A DNA stretch of 64,000 nt, from NCBI GenBank assembly GCA_963422465.1, contig OY730169.1:62001-126000 (forward strand). Reading direction: 5' to 3'. Source of the DNA: Lichina pygmaea. Taxonomy: Eukaryota > Ascomycota > Lichinomycetes > Lichinales > Lichinaceae. The notes below the pieces were generated by a model. The model was not told the origin of the DNA and searched no databases. It saw nothing but the letters and a program-made list of their open reading frames with translations. Made by a program: the position numbers and the translations under genes. Positions 46,994 to 59,072 of this stretch are shown in pieces. Position 1 is the first letter of the stretch, and each line of letters begins with the position of its first letter.

Positions 46994-48308
46994 GTTTCTT
47001 CTGCTTGGCCACACATGTATAAAGGGGTAGCAAAATCAGGAACTCCAGCTCTGAATAGAAAACTTGCCAGACCAATTCTCCCAGTCCTGATTTGTAGTAG
47101 CAGACTTGCCTCAGCTTTCTGTAGCTTTTTGTAGAGCTTCAGACTATCTTTGTGTGGCTTTGGGCAGAAAGTCTACCAACCTGGGTAGCTTCTTCTTTTT
47201 TTCTTCTCCTATTAGTCTTCCCACTCTTTAGTAAAGAGTTCTTGTAGTTCTTTCTTTGAACTAGCCTGGTTAGTAGTTATTTAGCTTAACCAAGTGAATT
47301 TCCAATTAGGAGAGATAGTTGAAGATTTCTTTAAAAGTTTCTTCAGTGAAGAAGTATAGAAAGAAATAGTAGAAAAGATACTGTCAACAAAATCTTTCAG
47401 AGAGGAGGTTTGGATAGAAGAAAGGAAACAGGCTGTGTGAAATTTGAAATAGAGATCTAGAGGTAAAAGAAAAGACTCACTCTCCAATAGAAAAGAAGAA
47501 GTGGCTTTGAAAGCACCCCCAATAAGTCTCAGACATTTGTTTTGGAATATGATGAGAGGAAATATTAGAGGATTTTCTGAGAGGGTTGAACCAAATCCCC
47601 ACTGCATAGCTCAGGAGGGATCTGAGTATGGCAGTGTACACAAGATGTGATGTGAGAACTGGGAAGCCCCAAGTTGAATAAGAGGTTCTAGAAAGAGAGG
47701 AAAGTGCTTTCTGTGCTTTTTGAAGAATAATCCTCTGGTGTTTATGCCAGTGGAGCTTTGTATCCAGATACACTCCTAGTACTCGCACTTCTTCTTTTGG
47801 TTTTAGAACCACATCCCCTAGTCATAGCTGGAGCTGAAGATTGTCTGATCTTCTTCTGGAAAAATGAAGTATTTTATATTTCTCAGGGGAGAAGACTATC
47901 CCACACATGTCTTGCGGCCCAGGATAGACATTTGAGATATATGTTCTTCAACTTCAGAAGGTTGCTTTTCAGAGAGTGACTAAAAGCAAGCAGATTTGTG
48001 TCATCTGCAAACCCCAGAGCAGAAACACCAGAAGAAGGGGTATGCACTGTTTCATGCAGTTCAGAAATATAAAATAGAAAAAGAATAGGGGATAGAGGAG
48101 AACCTTGGGGAGCTCCACAGTGAATAGAAATAGGGAAAGACTCAGAGTCATCAAAAACAAGAGTAGGGGAGCGCTTGGTGCAGAAGCTGAAGACCCAAGA
48201 AGTTAGCCAGGAAGGAATGCCTTTTCTCTCTAGAATTTGCTGTAGGATCTCAGGTAGAACTCTGTCATAGGCTCCTGAGATATCCAGAGAGAGGAGAGAT
48301 GCAACCAT
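46994..48308 (-). mobile_element. LINE-e, 5' remainder
   Basis: Minus-strand family A reverse transcriptase, truncated at its 5' end at 48,308 in the SLLSLDISGAYDRV region. It joins the piece at 35,688-36,191 across the gypsy insertion. The frame is broken in several places, as in an older copy. The right target duplication GACGAGACTCTTG follows at 48,308-48,320. Confidence 0.85.
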
Positions 48309-48320
48309 GACGAGACTCTT

Positions 48321-49055
48321 GTAGTGATATCAAGTCTCGGACAGCATCGCAAAGGGCGAGGTACTATTTTGCCATGGTATGTGTAACTTTCTGTCATTTG
48401 TGTTGTAGTCTTACAAAGCGTTTGGAACATCTACAATTAACTAATCAATGGTGACCGATGTCGAATGGCGACGAGACCATCTTTTTGCCGCCTGCCACGC
48501 GGCTCGGATCACTACGTACAAGTACAGTATGAACCTACCGGGTACAGGTGTTCGTTCGGCGCTGCACGTGTGCTTGGCCCATCTACCTAACATCCTTTAA
48601 TCTTAAGCCTTTCATCTTCTTTACGAGAGCTCGGTGTTTTTCTCGGGGTCGGCCGAGTCACATGAAGCTGTTGCGGTCGACATCTTACGGCCTGGCGACA
48701 AACCGTTGGCACCTCGTCCTACCGGTACGTCGGCCGTGGCCGCAATGTTCCTGACCTCCTCGCTGACCCCGCCTGGGTTATCAAGCAGCGTCGACCACTC
48801 GAGCCCAAGGCGCTCTACATACGTTCTGAACTTCGAAAATCGCAAACGTGCCAGCCAGGGACTGGATCTGGCGCGATCGACCTTGCGTGGCTGGGACCAA
48901 GCGCCTCGGCTCGCTCACTTGATGCACGTCCTCCCACGGCCGCGCCGAGACCACGTCGGCATCGTTGATCTCTACGCAACGCTGGACTGAGACAGATTCG
49001 ACTAGTCTCTACCTACGCTCTCCCCGCCGGTATCGATCGCTTGTCGAAGTTCGAG
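48321..49055. other. Upstream region of BBC1
   Basis: Unique, more GC-rich DNA to the right of the transposon nest. A 118-codon plus-strand frame (48,634-48,990) has no recognisable domain and may be leader sequence of BBC1. Confidence 0.4.
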
Positions 49056-51385
49056 ATGCCGGAGCCACCCTTCAAAGTCCGCGCGGTCTTCGAGTACAGC
49101 TCGCCTCATGAGGACGATCTGAATTTTCCGAACGGACAGGTCATCACGGTGACGGAGGAAGAAGACAACGACTGGTTCTACGGCGAATACGTGGACGGCG
49201 AAGGGAGAAAGAAAGCAGGTATCTTCCCCCGGAACTTTGTGGAGCGCTACGAGCCCGAAGCTCCACCGCGGCCGGCCAGGAGTCACCGCGTTCGGAAGAG
49301 CGAGCCGGGCACGACAGAAGGCCAGGGGAACGGCGACGTTCCGGCCGATCCGGATGCGCGAGAAGCTGCATTCGAAAGGCCGGTCGTCGTCTCCGCGGCG
49401 GGCGAGCCCGCCTCGCCGGTTCGGGATCTGGAGCAGCAGCACCGCCAGCAGACGGGACGCGACCAAGATGTTGCCAAGCCAGAGGCAACGGTCCCGCTGT
49501 CGCCGAAACCTTCGGCGCCCGCACCGCCGGCGTCGACCGCCAGAGAAGGGTCTGGCCGGTCCGCCGTCGACGAGAAGCCGGTTCCTAGCTCCTTCAAGGA
49601 TCGAATCGCGGCGTTCAACAAGTCCTCCGCTCCTCCGCCGGCGCCCATGAAGCCCACGGGTCTCAGTGCCGGTGGCTCGTCCTTCGTGAAGAAACCCTTT
49701 GTGGCGCCGCCGCCGAGCAGGGACGCCTACGTCCCCGTCCCTCGGGAGGTGTCCCGTACGGTCCATCGAAGGGATGACGAGCCCGAGAGGGAAGGAGCAC
49801 CCCAACCGCATGCGCAGCCTCTGCCGGAAGCCGGGCCCATTCCGGAGCCATCGGCTCGTCGACCCGAAGATGCGGACATCAGCAAGGGGGAGCCCGAGTC
49901 GAAACCGACCAGTCTCAAGGAGAGAATCGCTCTGCTTCAAAAGCAGCAGTTGGAGACTGCGAGGCGTCATGGCGAGTCTGCCCAGAAGCGTGAGCAGCCC
50001 AAGAAGCCGGCGAAGACCCGGCCGGCGCCGGTTGAGGCGGCGGATGCGCAGCAGGGCACGACCGACGACCGGGACCAAGGCGGAGCTACCGTGTCTACTG
50101 GCGATCGGCCGGCCGAACGCCCGGCGCCAAGGCCAGCGGGAGCGTCGACTCTGCCAGCGCCCGGCGACGCCAATGACGCCGATCGGTCCGGGGCCGATGA
50201 GCCAACCGAGGATCCGGAGGATATTTCGATCGAGCAAGACGGCGTCGAACGGAGGGCGAAGGACGCAACCGCGCGTCTCCCTCACGGATCGGCAGCTCGT
50301 TCGGGGCACGCAGGAGCGGAATCGGGCGACGCGGCGCAAGAGGACGAAGGCGATGGTCGGGAGGAGGCGGATGAGGAGGAAGAGGAGGAAGAAATCGACC
50401 CGGAGCTCAAGAGACGCATGGAGATTCGTGATCGCATGGCAAAGATGAGCGGTGGCATGGGCATGCATGGCATTCTCGGTATCCCCGGGCCGCTGCCTCG
50501 AGCCGCCCCTGTTTCCCAGGGCGCAAGGAGGGAAAAGACGCAGAGCGATCGAAGACAGGATACGCCGACGCTTGACTCGCCACATCCGGTCGACGCCGAG
50601 GCGCGATCTCAACCCACCCAGATCTTACCGGTGCCTCTGCCTCCCAGAGAGTCACGGCCCTCCCCTCGTCCGGCGTCGCCGCTATCTCCTTCGGAGCCCA
50701 TGCTGCTGTCACGTGACCCGCCCTCGCAGCCAGAGACTCCGGGCGCGCGGCAAGACGGTTCAGCCAGCCAAGACGTTGATTGGCAGATGCCCGTCCAAGG
50801 CGCTGATATGGTGCCCCAGTCAAGTACGCTCGCCCCAGTTGAGACCGTCGACGTTCGTCTACTTACCGTTGGCAAGGGCCGCCCGTCTCCCGCGAGTCAT
50901 CCTTCGCCAACCCCCGACCTCTTTCGACACCGGAAACGACGCAAAATGCACCCGTCGTGTCGTCACCCCTGCCATGTGAGTCCGGTCTTCATTCGCGCTG
51001 GCCGGATACGTGATGGTTCTGACAATGATCGCCAGCTCGAAAGACGCCTGCGGCTGAGCCTCCAAGGGTCCTGTCGCCAAGTGCCGGCTCTGAATCGGAC
51101 GACGAGACGTCCATCCACAAAGACGCGGACATCACCTCTCGAGCATCGATGCCGGTGTCGGAGCATGAGCCGAGCATGTCAGGCTCGCGACCGCCGCCGC
51201 CACCTCCACCAGGGCCAGCGTCCCCGAAGACAACGGTCAAGCGCCGCTCGCTGGATCGTCCGGGCCTCGGCATCGACGTGCCCCAAGTTCCTGCGGCCAC
51301 CGGCGTCGACCCAGACGACCACGTATCGCCTTCCTGGGTCGGCGTGGGCGAGCCAAAGGCTCTGGCTTCGCCAGCGCGAGGACGC

Positions 51386-51420
<35 letters not shown>

Positions 51421-52966
51421 GCCACCATCGGCGGCGGCCGTGTCCAGCCCTCAGCAAAGTCGGAAGTCGACGGCCGACGCCCGATCGTCCAGAGTTTTTC
51501 AGCCGGCCGATCAGCTCGTGAACGAAGACGAAGCGACGGCGTACGAAGGCGATTACGATACGGACATCGCATCTGGTGCAACCCACAAGGCTGCGCTCAA
51601 GTCCCAAGCTCCCGATGCTATTGCCACCCATGGGCAGACGTCCGGAGTGAACGCTCCTGGCGCGCTCAAGTCGCAACCACCGGCTGGACCTCCCCCGATA
51701 CCGCGAAGGTCCATGTCGTCCGAACGACCCTCCGATGGTGGTCGAGACCGGCCAAGGGCCCCGCCGCCGCCCATTCCCAGCCTGCGATCGGAGACGCTCC
51801 AGACGGCCGACGATTTCGATCCCTATCGCTACGACTCTCCTCCCGCTCGTCCGTCACAAGAGCCGCCGGCACCGCCGGCCAACGTGGCGCCTCCTCCTCC
51901 TCCTTTGCCTCCACATCACGAGCCGGCCGACGAGGAACCTCCAAGGATGTCGTCTTCCCGACCCCAGGCTTCATTGCCGCCGCGTCCAGCCGCGGACGAC
52001 CAAGGACCTTCCATCTTCGAGCCTGCAACCGGATATTTCGATGGTGGCAATCAGCATCCACCGCCGCAGCAACCGCAGCAGGCAGCGACCACGTCGACGC
52101 GATTTCCGCAATCGGAACAACAGCACACCGCGCCGAGAGCTTCTGGGCTGTCCCGACGGTCCACCGACCTTCCTCGATCGTCTATCGATTCCGGCTTCGT
52201 CGCGGCTGATGTCGACCTCGGAGGGCCCGGTCGATGGTGGATCCATCCGAACCAGCCGCCACCGGTTTTCCAGGCCCGTCCGGATATCCTTTATGAGGTC
52301 GAAGAGGCCCGGACAGCGAAGCGCGGGGCCAGGGCGACCGTATCGAAGGACGTCTACGTCCTCTTTCATGACTACTCGCAAACCGTCGTGTCTGCGCGCT
52401 TCGATCCCTGCGACCCGGAAGAGGTGGTCATGGAGCAGCGTCACGAGGCGCCGCCTCCGAGGCCACGGCAGGATCAGTTGGAGGCCTTTCACACGCAGTA
52501 CGGGCGCCAGATTGCGGAAGCAGCAGCGTCAAAGGTCAACAACGTCGTCGGTGACGGCTCCCCGCTGGCTCTGGTGCACGATCTGATGGAGGCGCTGCCG
52601 GGAGCGCTGTCGCCCATCGGCACTCGCGCCTACGGCGCGCTTGTGTACATGAACCTCGCAAATGCATCGGTGCAGCAGCACGACGAGATCCGGCCCGGCG
52701 ACATCATCTCGTTCCGCAATTCGCGCTTTCAGGGCCATAAGGGCACGATGCATCAGAAGTACAACATGGACGTGGGCAAACCGGACCATGTCGGCATCGT
52801 TGTCGATTGGGATGGGACCAAGAAGAAGGTGCGCGTCTGGGAGCAGGGGCGAGACGGCAGGAAGGTCAAGGTCGAGAGCTTCAGGCTCGGAGACCTACGG
52901 AGCGGCGAAGTGAAGACCTGGAGGGTCGTCGGCCGAGACTGGGTCAAGTGGGAAGGCGACGGATGA
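49056..52966 (+). CDS. BBC1: SH3-domain actin-patch protein Bbc1/Mti1
   Basis: Exons 49056-50823, 50877-50975 and 51036-52966, 1,265 aa. The second intron has a GTGAGT donor and a CTGAC branch site; the first (GTACGC...AAG, 53 nt) is weaker but restores the frame. Residues 3-68 are an SH3 domain (ALYDY-type AVFEYSSPHEDDLNF, DWFYGEY, GIFPRNFVE). The middle is long, charged and Pro-rich, with KDRIAAFNK and KERIALLQKQQ repeats and poly-Pro tracts (about residues 673-680 and 739-751). The last 245 residues (about 1,019-1,265, from GRWWIHPNQPP) match the AIM3/BBC1 C-terminal domain. In yeast Bbc1 binds type I myosin tails and Las17 and limits Arp2/3 activity at endocytic sites; I infer the same here. 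The start is the ATG giving MPEPPFKVRAVF. Confidence 0.88.
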
Positions 52967-53264
52967 ATCTTGCTTCTCTGGTGCTGCATAATGGTGGTGT
53001 TGTGCGTGGAACTCTCGCTACGTGATGCTAGTTGCAGATTGACGTTTGCGGCCTACATTCGAGACATCCATGGGATTCTGGTCAACAGCTTCGAAGGCAT
53101 CAGGCCCATCGTGCTGCGCGCACGGTACAATGAGGGGCCTCGAACGGCCGAGAGGGTAAAGGCCTCCCATGCACAAGGCAGTCCAGCGGTACGAGGGGGT
53201 TGAAAGCTTCGCAGAACGAATGTCAATTCGTGAAGATTCTACCCGTCTCCAGGTCGAGCTCGTT

Positions 53265-53960
53265 CTACACAGCGAAAATGGTCTGTTCCATTGGTTCCCT
53301 CGCCTTTTCCCACGCCAGCCAATCCGACCTCGTATTTCTTTGTAGCCCAGGGTCAGCCTCGAGGTTATCGTTTGCCTGAGTTTCGTACGGACAGGATCAA
53401 CTTACGGTAGCAGTCCCATGGCGTTTACCTTCCACAGACCCAGCGCCAGCGCCAACACCTGCATCAGTACGTAGACGACCTTGACGCCGAGCAACCTGCC
53501 CTTTGTGCCCTCGCTCTCGAATCGACTGAAGGCCTGAGAGGTCCCCACGATGCCCTTGATCGGATTTGTGAAGAGCATCCACACCATCATGATGCTGAAG
53601 ATCTGCAGCGAGTTGCCGGACATGTACATCATGATGGCATTCATCGGCAGCTGCTTGGCCGGGGCAAGCGCCAGTTCCCAGGCCTTTTTTAGTTTCAGCG
53701 TGTCTGTCTCTTCGGCAGACGGTCTCGCGCGCGGTGGGCGTTTCTGCGTCGATCGCTGCCGGCGTCGCGAGGTCATCAGCCACGTACGCGGCGAGTTACC
53801 TCGGGCTAGAGGACCGGCTCACCTTGCTGTTACCCGACCCCGAGGAATGCGTGTACCCCGGTGGGTCTGGGACGCCACCGGACTTCGACCTTGCCGGTGG
53901 GGGATCGTTGAGATCCTGCACCCAGGAAGGCTGACTGCTCTGCGAACACGACCCAGCCAT
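53265..53960 (-). CDS. EMC4: ER membrane protein complex subunit 4
   Basis: Three exons on the minus strand: 53960-53823, 53755-53406 and 53337-53265, 186 aa. Donors are GTGAGC and GTAAGT, and the second intron has a GCTGAC branch site. The second exon could also start 12 nt later at an alternative AG. The N terminus has WVQDLNDPP and GVPDPPGYT, the core has KKAWELALAPAKQLPMNAIM and FTNPIKGIVGTSQAFSRFE, and the short last exon gives NTRSDWLAWEKARE after MGLLP. These are EMC4 (DUF1077) signatures. Two membrane segments lie in the core. The EMC inserts tail-anchored and multi-pass proteins into the ER membrane. The gene diverges from the beta-adaptin gene with 384 bp between the starts. Confidence 0.93.
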
Positions 53961-54344
53961 GGTCACCGCTTGGATACGTAGGACCACGAGGGGCTTAGAA
54001 ATAGAAGCTCAAGTTACCAGGAGGACCTATCAGTAGTGGTACAGTAAGCTTAGGTAAGGCTCCCATACCGTACGCGTCAAGTGCAGTTATACCGCGCATC
54101 TTGCGCTTGTTTTACGATGGCCAGCGGGCCGGCTCGGAGAAACTTGGATCCGGAAAGCCGTTGATCTTCGGGACCGACGATGACATTGATCGAAGTCGGT
54201 ACGTATGTACTTCCGTACTTCCTCCACCCTCCCGTGCCTCCCTACAAGGACTCGGAAAGCTAATTTGAGAAGGACGTTTTCACCGGTCATCGCCAACAGG
54301 CTCAGTGATTGATCGGCAGCCCGGCGCTCTCTGGTTCCTCGAAA
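53961..54344. promoter_or_regulatory. Divergent promoter region between EMC4 and the beta-adaptin gene
   Basis: 384 bp between two head-to-head start codons. It must hold both promoters. It contains GTACGTATGTAC and CCGTAC-type motifs but no TATA box that I can place with confidence. Confidence 0.5.
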
Positions 54345-56619
54345 ATGGCCTCTCAAGGCGACGCGAAGCTCTTCGCCCGGGTACGTCTTCTTCGATAGAG
54401 CACCCAGCTTCCTGATTCTTGCTGATTCGCCGTATTGTCTGCAGGGTAAGGTTGCTGAACTGCAAATGGAATTGAACGGCGGAGCCAGGAAGGACAAGAA
54501 CTTCACCGTCAAGAAGACCGCACTCAAGAAGATCGTTGCCAACATGACCATGAGCAACAACGACATGGTGGCTTTGTTCCCGGACATAATTGGCTGCATG
54601 CACATTCAGAGCCTGGAGATCAAGAAGATGTGCGTCGTCGTGGATTCATGAGCTCAATGCTCTTTCGGATTACGGGGCTAAGACCACCGCCCAGGTGTTT
54701 CCTGTACCTGGTCAACTACTCCCGAATGAAACCCGACATCGCAGTGAAAGCTCTGCCCATGCTCGTCAATGTCGGTCGCCCTGCCTTCGGCTGACTTCAT
54801 GATGCTACGACCGCGGCCTAACACGCCTCGTCAGGATATGGACGACGGCAACCCCCTCATCCGCGCTCTGGCCCTGCGAACCATGTCATATGTCCACGTG
54901 CGAGACTTTGACGAGGCGATCGTGAAACCTCTGAAGTCGCTGTTGAACGACCCAGATCCCTACGTGCGAAAGACCGCGGCGTTCTGCGTCGCCAAGCTGT
55001 ACGACCACGACAGACGACTTGTCGAGAACGCGAAGTTGATCGATCGGCTCAACGGAATGTTGCGGGACGATAACTCGACCGTCGTTGCGAGCGCCCTCGC
55101 GAGCCTGGTCGATATCTGGGAGAGGAGTGACACGATCAAGCTGACCATCGATTACTCCAACGCATCGAAGATTGTCCAGATCCTACCAGACTGCTCGGAG
55201 TATGGGTCCCGCCATTTCTGCCCCCTTGACGGTCGATCCGTCATATCGGCTCTCGTCCGCAAGAGCAACCGGTGCTGATCCACCTACAGATGGGGCCAGA
55301 CGTACATCCTCGAGGCTTTGATGTCGTACGTCCCCCATGATACAGCAGACGCAGCCATACTCGCGGAACGAATCTCACCTCGACTCTCGCACTCCAACTC
55401 CGCCGTGGTCCTCACTTGCATGCGAGTGATCCTGTATCTGATGAACTACATGTCCGATCAGAAGCAGATCGACGCACTGTGCCGCAAGCTGTCGCCGCCG
55501 CTGGTGACCCTTCTCGCCAAGGGCGCGGAGGTGCAGTACCTCGCGCTCCGAAACGCGTTGCTGATACTACAGCGACGGCCAGAGGTCTTGAGGGACGAGA
55601 TCCGCGTCTTCTTCTGCAAATACAATGACCCGATCTACGTCAAGGTGACCAAGCTAGAGCTGATCTTCATGCTTGCGACGGAGAGGAACATCGAGGAGGT
55701 GTTGACGGAGCTGAGAGAGTACGCGACCGAGATCGACGTGCATTTCGTTCGCAAGGCCGTACGAGCCATCGGCAAGCTCGCCATCAAGATCGAACCGGCG
55801 GCGCAGCTCTGCATCCGGACCTTGTTGGACCTCGTCGCCACGAAAGTGTCCTACATCGTCCAAGAAGCGACGGTCGTGATCCGAAACATCTTCCGCAAGT
55901 ACCCAAACCGGTACGAGTCCATCATCTCGGCCTTGTGCGAGAACCTAGACTCGCTGGACGAACCGGAGGCGAAGGCGGCGATGATCTGGGTCATCGGACA
56001 GTACGCCGACCGGATCGAGAACTCGGACGTTCTCCTCGAGGACTTTCTGGACACGTTCGCGGACGAACCGGTCGAGGTACAGTTGGCGCTGCTGACCGCC
56101 ACCGTCAAGCTCTTCATCCAGCGACCGACAAAGGGCCAGACGCTGGTGCCCAAGGTACTCGGCTGGGCGACCGGCGAGACGGACAATCCCGATCTGCGCG
56201 ATCGCGGCTACATGTACTGGCGGCTCCTGTCGTCCGATCCGGCCACGGCCAGGGAGGTGGTGATGGGCGAGAAGCCTCCCATCACCGCCGAGTCGGAGAA
56301 GCTCGATCCGGCCACTCTCGAGGAGCTGTGCCTCAACGTCGGCACGCTCGCCACCGTGTATCTGAAACCCGTGCAGCACATCTTCCGCACGGCGAGGCCG
56401 CGGCTTCTGACCGACAGTCCGGCGCTGCAAAGACACAGCGTGCCCCCGTCCGTTGCTCAGGGCTTCGAAACTCAGAAGTCTCTCCCAGGGTTGGGGTTTG
56501 AGGGACGGGCGGTCTCACAGGGTCAGATCTACGCTGATGGGCGGGGAAGTCAGAACCGCGGGCCTCCGATGACGCGGGGCATGGAGGCGATGACGATCTA
56601 CGATGACGACTACAGATAG
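54345..56619 (+). CDS. APL2: Beta-adaptin large subunit, probably of AP-1
   Basis: Five exons: 54345-54380, 54445-54629, 54695-54770, 54835-55199 and 55290-56619, 663 aa. The introns are 64, 65, 64 and 90 nt with good branch sites (CTAAG, CTAAC, CTGAT). The donor after exon 3 (GTCGGT) is unusual, but the protein reads smoothly through it. The product is the adaptin trunk: ALKKIVANMTMSNNDMVALFPD, SLEIKKMCFLYLVNYSRMKPD, NPLIRALALRTMSYV, DPYVRKTAAFCVAKLY, NPDLRDRGYMYWRLL and EKPPITAESEKLDP. It ends about 60 residues after the trunk, with no ear domain, as in fungal AP-1 beta chains. Expected role: clathrin coat assembly and cargo sorting at the trans-Golgi and endosomes. AP-2 beta is the alternative; the choice rests on similarity recalled from memory. 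Confidence 0.88.
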
Positions 56620-58088
56620 ACTTGTCGCTGTCTGAGCCGTTGTCACCACACACACTCGTTTCCTAGAACTGATTGTACGATCGTTCATCCGTAGCGCTTT
56701 GAAGTGATGGGCTGATGATTGTCTCGAAGAGATGACGTCCAGTCTGATCCTCCCCGGTTTCGGATTCAGTTCTCATCTACAATCTGTCGACTTGAGAAGT
56801 GAGTATCAACTGTCTATACAGGATTTCTTATGTACAGACCTTCCAGGCAATACAAACATCTTAACGATAGCCCTGAGCACCTTGTGCTGAGAAACTTCCT
56901 AGGAACACCGGGCGAAGAAGATTGAAGGGCGCATCTATGCTGGTGGTGCTGTCTAACTGGCTTGCGTGGCATGTAGGGAATGCAGCTCCGCACTCCAAGG
57001 GCGTACGGTCATGGGACGTACTGATGTGTGCTTGGAGATTCTACCTGGCGTGCATGACTTATTTCTTTATTCGATTGGACTACTTCTAGCTTCGCTGTGG
57101 TATGGAGAGCAGTATTTGACAGTCTGATCTGAGACCAGAAGGCATACTGTACCAAAGCACTGAGAAAGTCCATGGTAGGCATGCAATATTACTCTGCGGC
57201 ATTTTTCCATCATCACAGCTTCTGTTTGTTGTACCGTACCAGACTTCACAGCACTGCTTACTGTACACATGTTGACAGGGAGCTGCTGGACAGCACAACA
57301 TGAGGAGTAATTGGTTGGGACCTGATCAGAAGATACTTCTCGATTCATCACACGGACATCTCCAAGTCCAAGCGGCAGCCGTTCTTGACGGCGGAAGAAC
57401 CACCGGAGCCTTGTATGGTGATCTGACCCAGTCATGCCAGTCAAGGAGAGCTGCTGAAGACATCTCCAGGCACAGTCGCCCCTACCGGGCTACAGATAAT
57501 ATTGCTCCATCCGTCTTTTCCGAGCTGCATGTCGTTTGAGGGTCTGTTGGCGTTTTCGCCGTCTGCCTGAACATCGTACGAGGTCACGGAGGTGTCACAG
57601 CGTGGCACAAGGGTACGTATTGTACAACCCTGTTCGAAAGGAGAAGGAGCCGCCAGCTTCGTTGCTTGTCGGGTGGATTCACTCGGACCTCAACAACACA
57701 GCTCACCCTACTCCCGCCTCGAGCTCGGCTGAGCCGCTGAGCCGCTGAGCCGAGCCCAAGGCCTTGCAGTTTACCGGTACGCGACAATGGGAATTCCAGC
57801 TCGCAGGCAGCAGCGCCTTGGCATATTGTAATTATAGCCACTGTTGGACGCAGGTATAAAATGAGGTACCTCGTACAGATGTTACTCGTAGATGTCCAGG
57901 TTCTCTGTAGAAGATTCGATGTGACTGGAGCTGGCCTGATCAAAATTTTGACAGATCACCGCACGGTCTGGTGGGATGGAGCCTTCTGGACTTGTGACAA
58001 GCTGTGGCAGTCTTCAGAAGATCAATTCTTCAGGTGACCAGCGCTAAGCCGTGAGTGACTAGAGCCTTGACGTATTTACATACGGTAC
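56620..58088. other. Intergenic DNA, no gene seen
   Basis: No supported gene. Scattered GTAC motifs, and a short GAGCCGCTGAGCCGCTGAGCC tandem at about 57,730-57,750. Confidence 0.4.
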
Positions 58089-59072
58089 TTGGTCAAACCA
58101 CTAGGGGAACACAATGCCGTAGACGTGGCCGACTTTCAAATCTCTACCTCACTCCACCACGATCCACTACTGCTAGAGAGCGCAGAGAATGCCGAGCTAT
58201 CAGAAAGCAGGGATGTCTCATGCTCGCTGTACATGCTCTGCTACCACCGCGATAGATTGCTTGACGCTGCTAGGACTGCTGTGGCTTCTCGGCTCAGTGG
58301 ATCAAACAGCCTGTTCTGGCTGCAAGATGAAGTTCTCAGACAGCGTGACGCAGATCAGCATCGCGCTGACCCATCAAAGGTAGGCATCCCATCACACTTT
58401 CCTTGGAATCACATCCGAGGGACAGGACTGAACCCAAGCCCACATAGGTGCGAATGTTGCTTGATCAAAGTGGACGAATAGAGGTCCAGACAAGTTTCAC
58501 TCCACCCGTGTCTCTGCATAGTCTGTTTCCGTCAGAGATGCCAGAGCCGCAGCTTATAGATGCATCTTCCAAGGCAGGAGGAGTTTGGTGCCCGGGGGTT
58601 GACGACCGCAGTCTCGCAAATCGGTTGCCGACTGGTACCAGTGAATCTTGGATTGTTATTCCGGACACCAACCCGACCTAAAGTGTCTGCCTTCACCTGT
58701 TTCAAGACAACGCAACGGGACGTCTACTTGGCAGCGCGCCACCGAGTCGGACTGATATCCCACCAAGACTCACATGAGGTTGTCCTCATCAACCCTGATG
58801 GACATGTTATGGAGGGCAGCCTCACCAATATCTATCTGTTCCGCAAAGGGCGCTGGGTCACTCCTCCTATGGCTTCAGGCTGCCTGCCCGGGACTGTACG
58901 AAGGTGGTTGTTGGAAAGAGGATTGTGCCATGAGGAAGATATAGCGGCTTCGAGTCTTGTGGATGAAGAGAATTGCTACTTGAGTAATGGTGTGAGAGGG
59001 CTCTTCCGAGGTCGTATCAGTCACACAGGAACCTCGAAACCATCGAGCGTTGTCGATTCTTCATCATGGTAA
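58089..59072 (+). pseudogene. Class IV aminotransferase, aminodeoxychorismate lyase-like, apparently broken
   Basis: Exons about 58089-58379 and 58448-59072, with a GTAGGC...ATAG intron in phase 0. The family is visible in order: DFQISTSLHHDP, LCYHRDRLLDAA, VQTSFTPPVSL, then CFKTTQRDVYLAARHRVG with the PLP-binding Lys, LINPDGHVMEGSLTNIYL, GRWVTPPMASGCLPGTVRRWLLERGL and NGVRGL. Working members split 4-amino-4-deoxychorismate into p-aminobenzoate and pyruvate for folate. Two faults are visible. No ATG opens the frame before DFQISTS, and one extra base at about 58,679-58,681 shifts the frame between DTNPT and KVSAF, with a stop in the first frame. An intron there (49 nt, 58,635-58,684) would delete conserved residues. 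GC content is lower than in the neighbouring genes. It is either a recent pseudogene or a sequence error. Confidence 0.65.

Larger units (their letters stand above)
21741..48308. mobile_element. 26.6-kb nested transposon island
   Basis: Everything between these points fits one original LINE insertion (LINE-e) and later insertions into it. Order from the left: LINE-e tail (21,741-21,793); copia element (21,794-35,687) with a SINE, LINE-a and LINE-b inside; LINE-e 3' end (35,688-36,191); gypsy element (36,192-46,993) with LINE-c inside, itself split by LINE-d; LINE-e remainder (46,994-48,308). The flanks share GACRAGACTCTTG. Without it the RPS17-BBC1 gap would be about 1.7 kb. Compared with the genes on both sides, the island is poor in GC and very poor in CpG. 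Confidence 0.85.

Noticed and set aside
49002-50612. A 536-codon minus-strand frame opposite BBC1
   Set aside because: It is antisense to a well-supported gene and Arg/Leu-rich, as expected of the complement of a Pro/Glu-rich coding strand.
50824-51035. BBC1 as two separate genes split near 50.9-51.1 kb
   Set aside because: Two short introns join the frames in phase, and the SH3 and AIM3/BBC1 C-terminal domains belong to one known protein.
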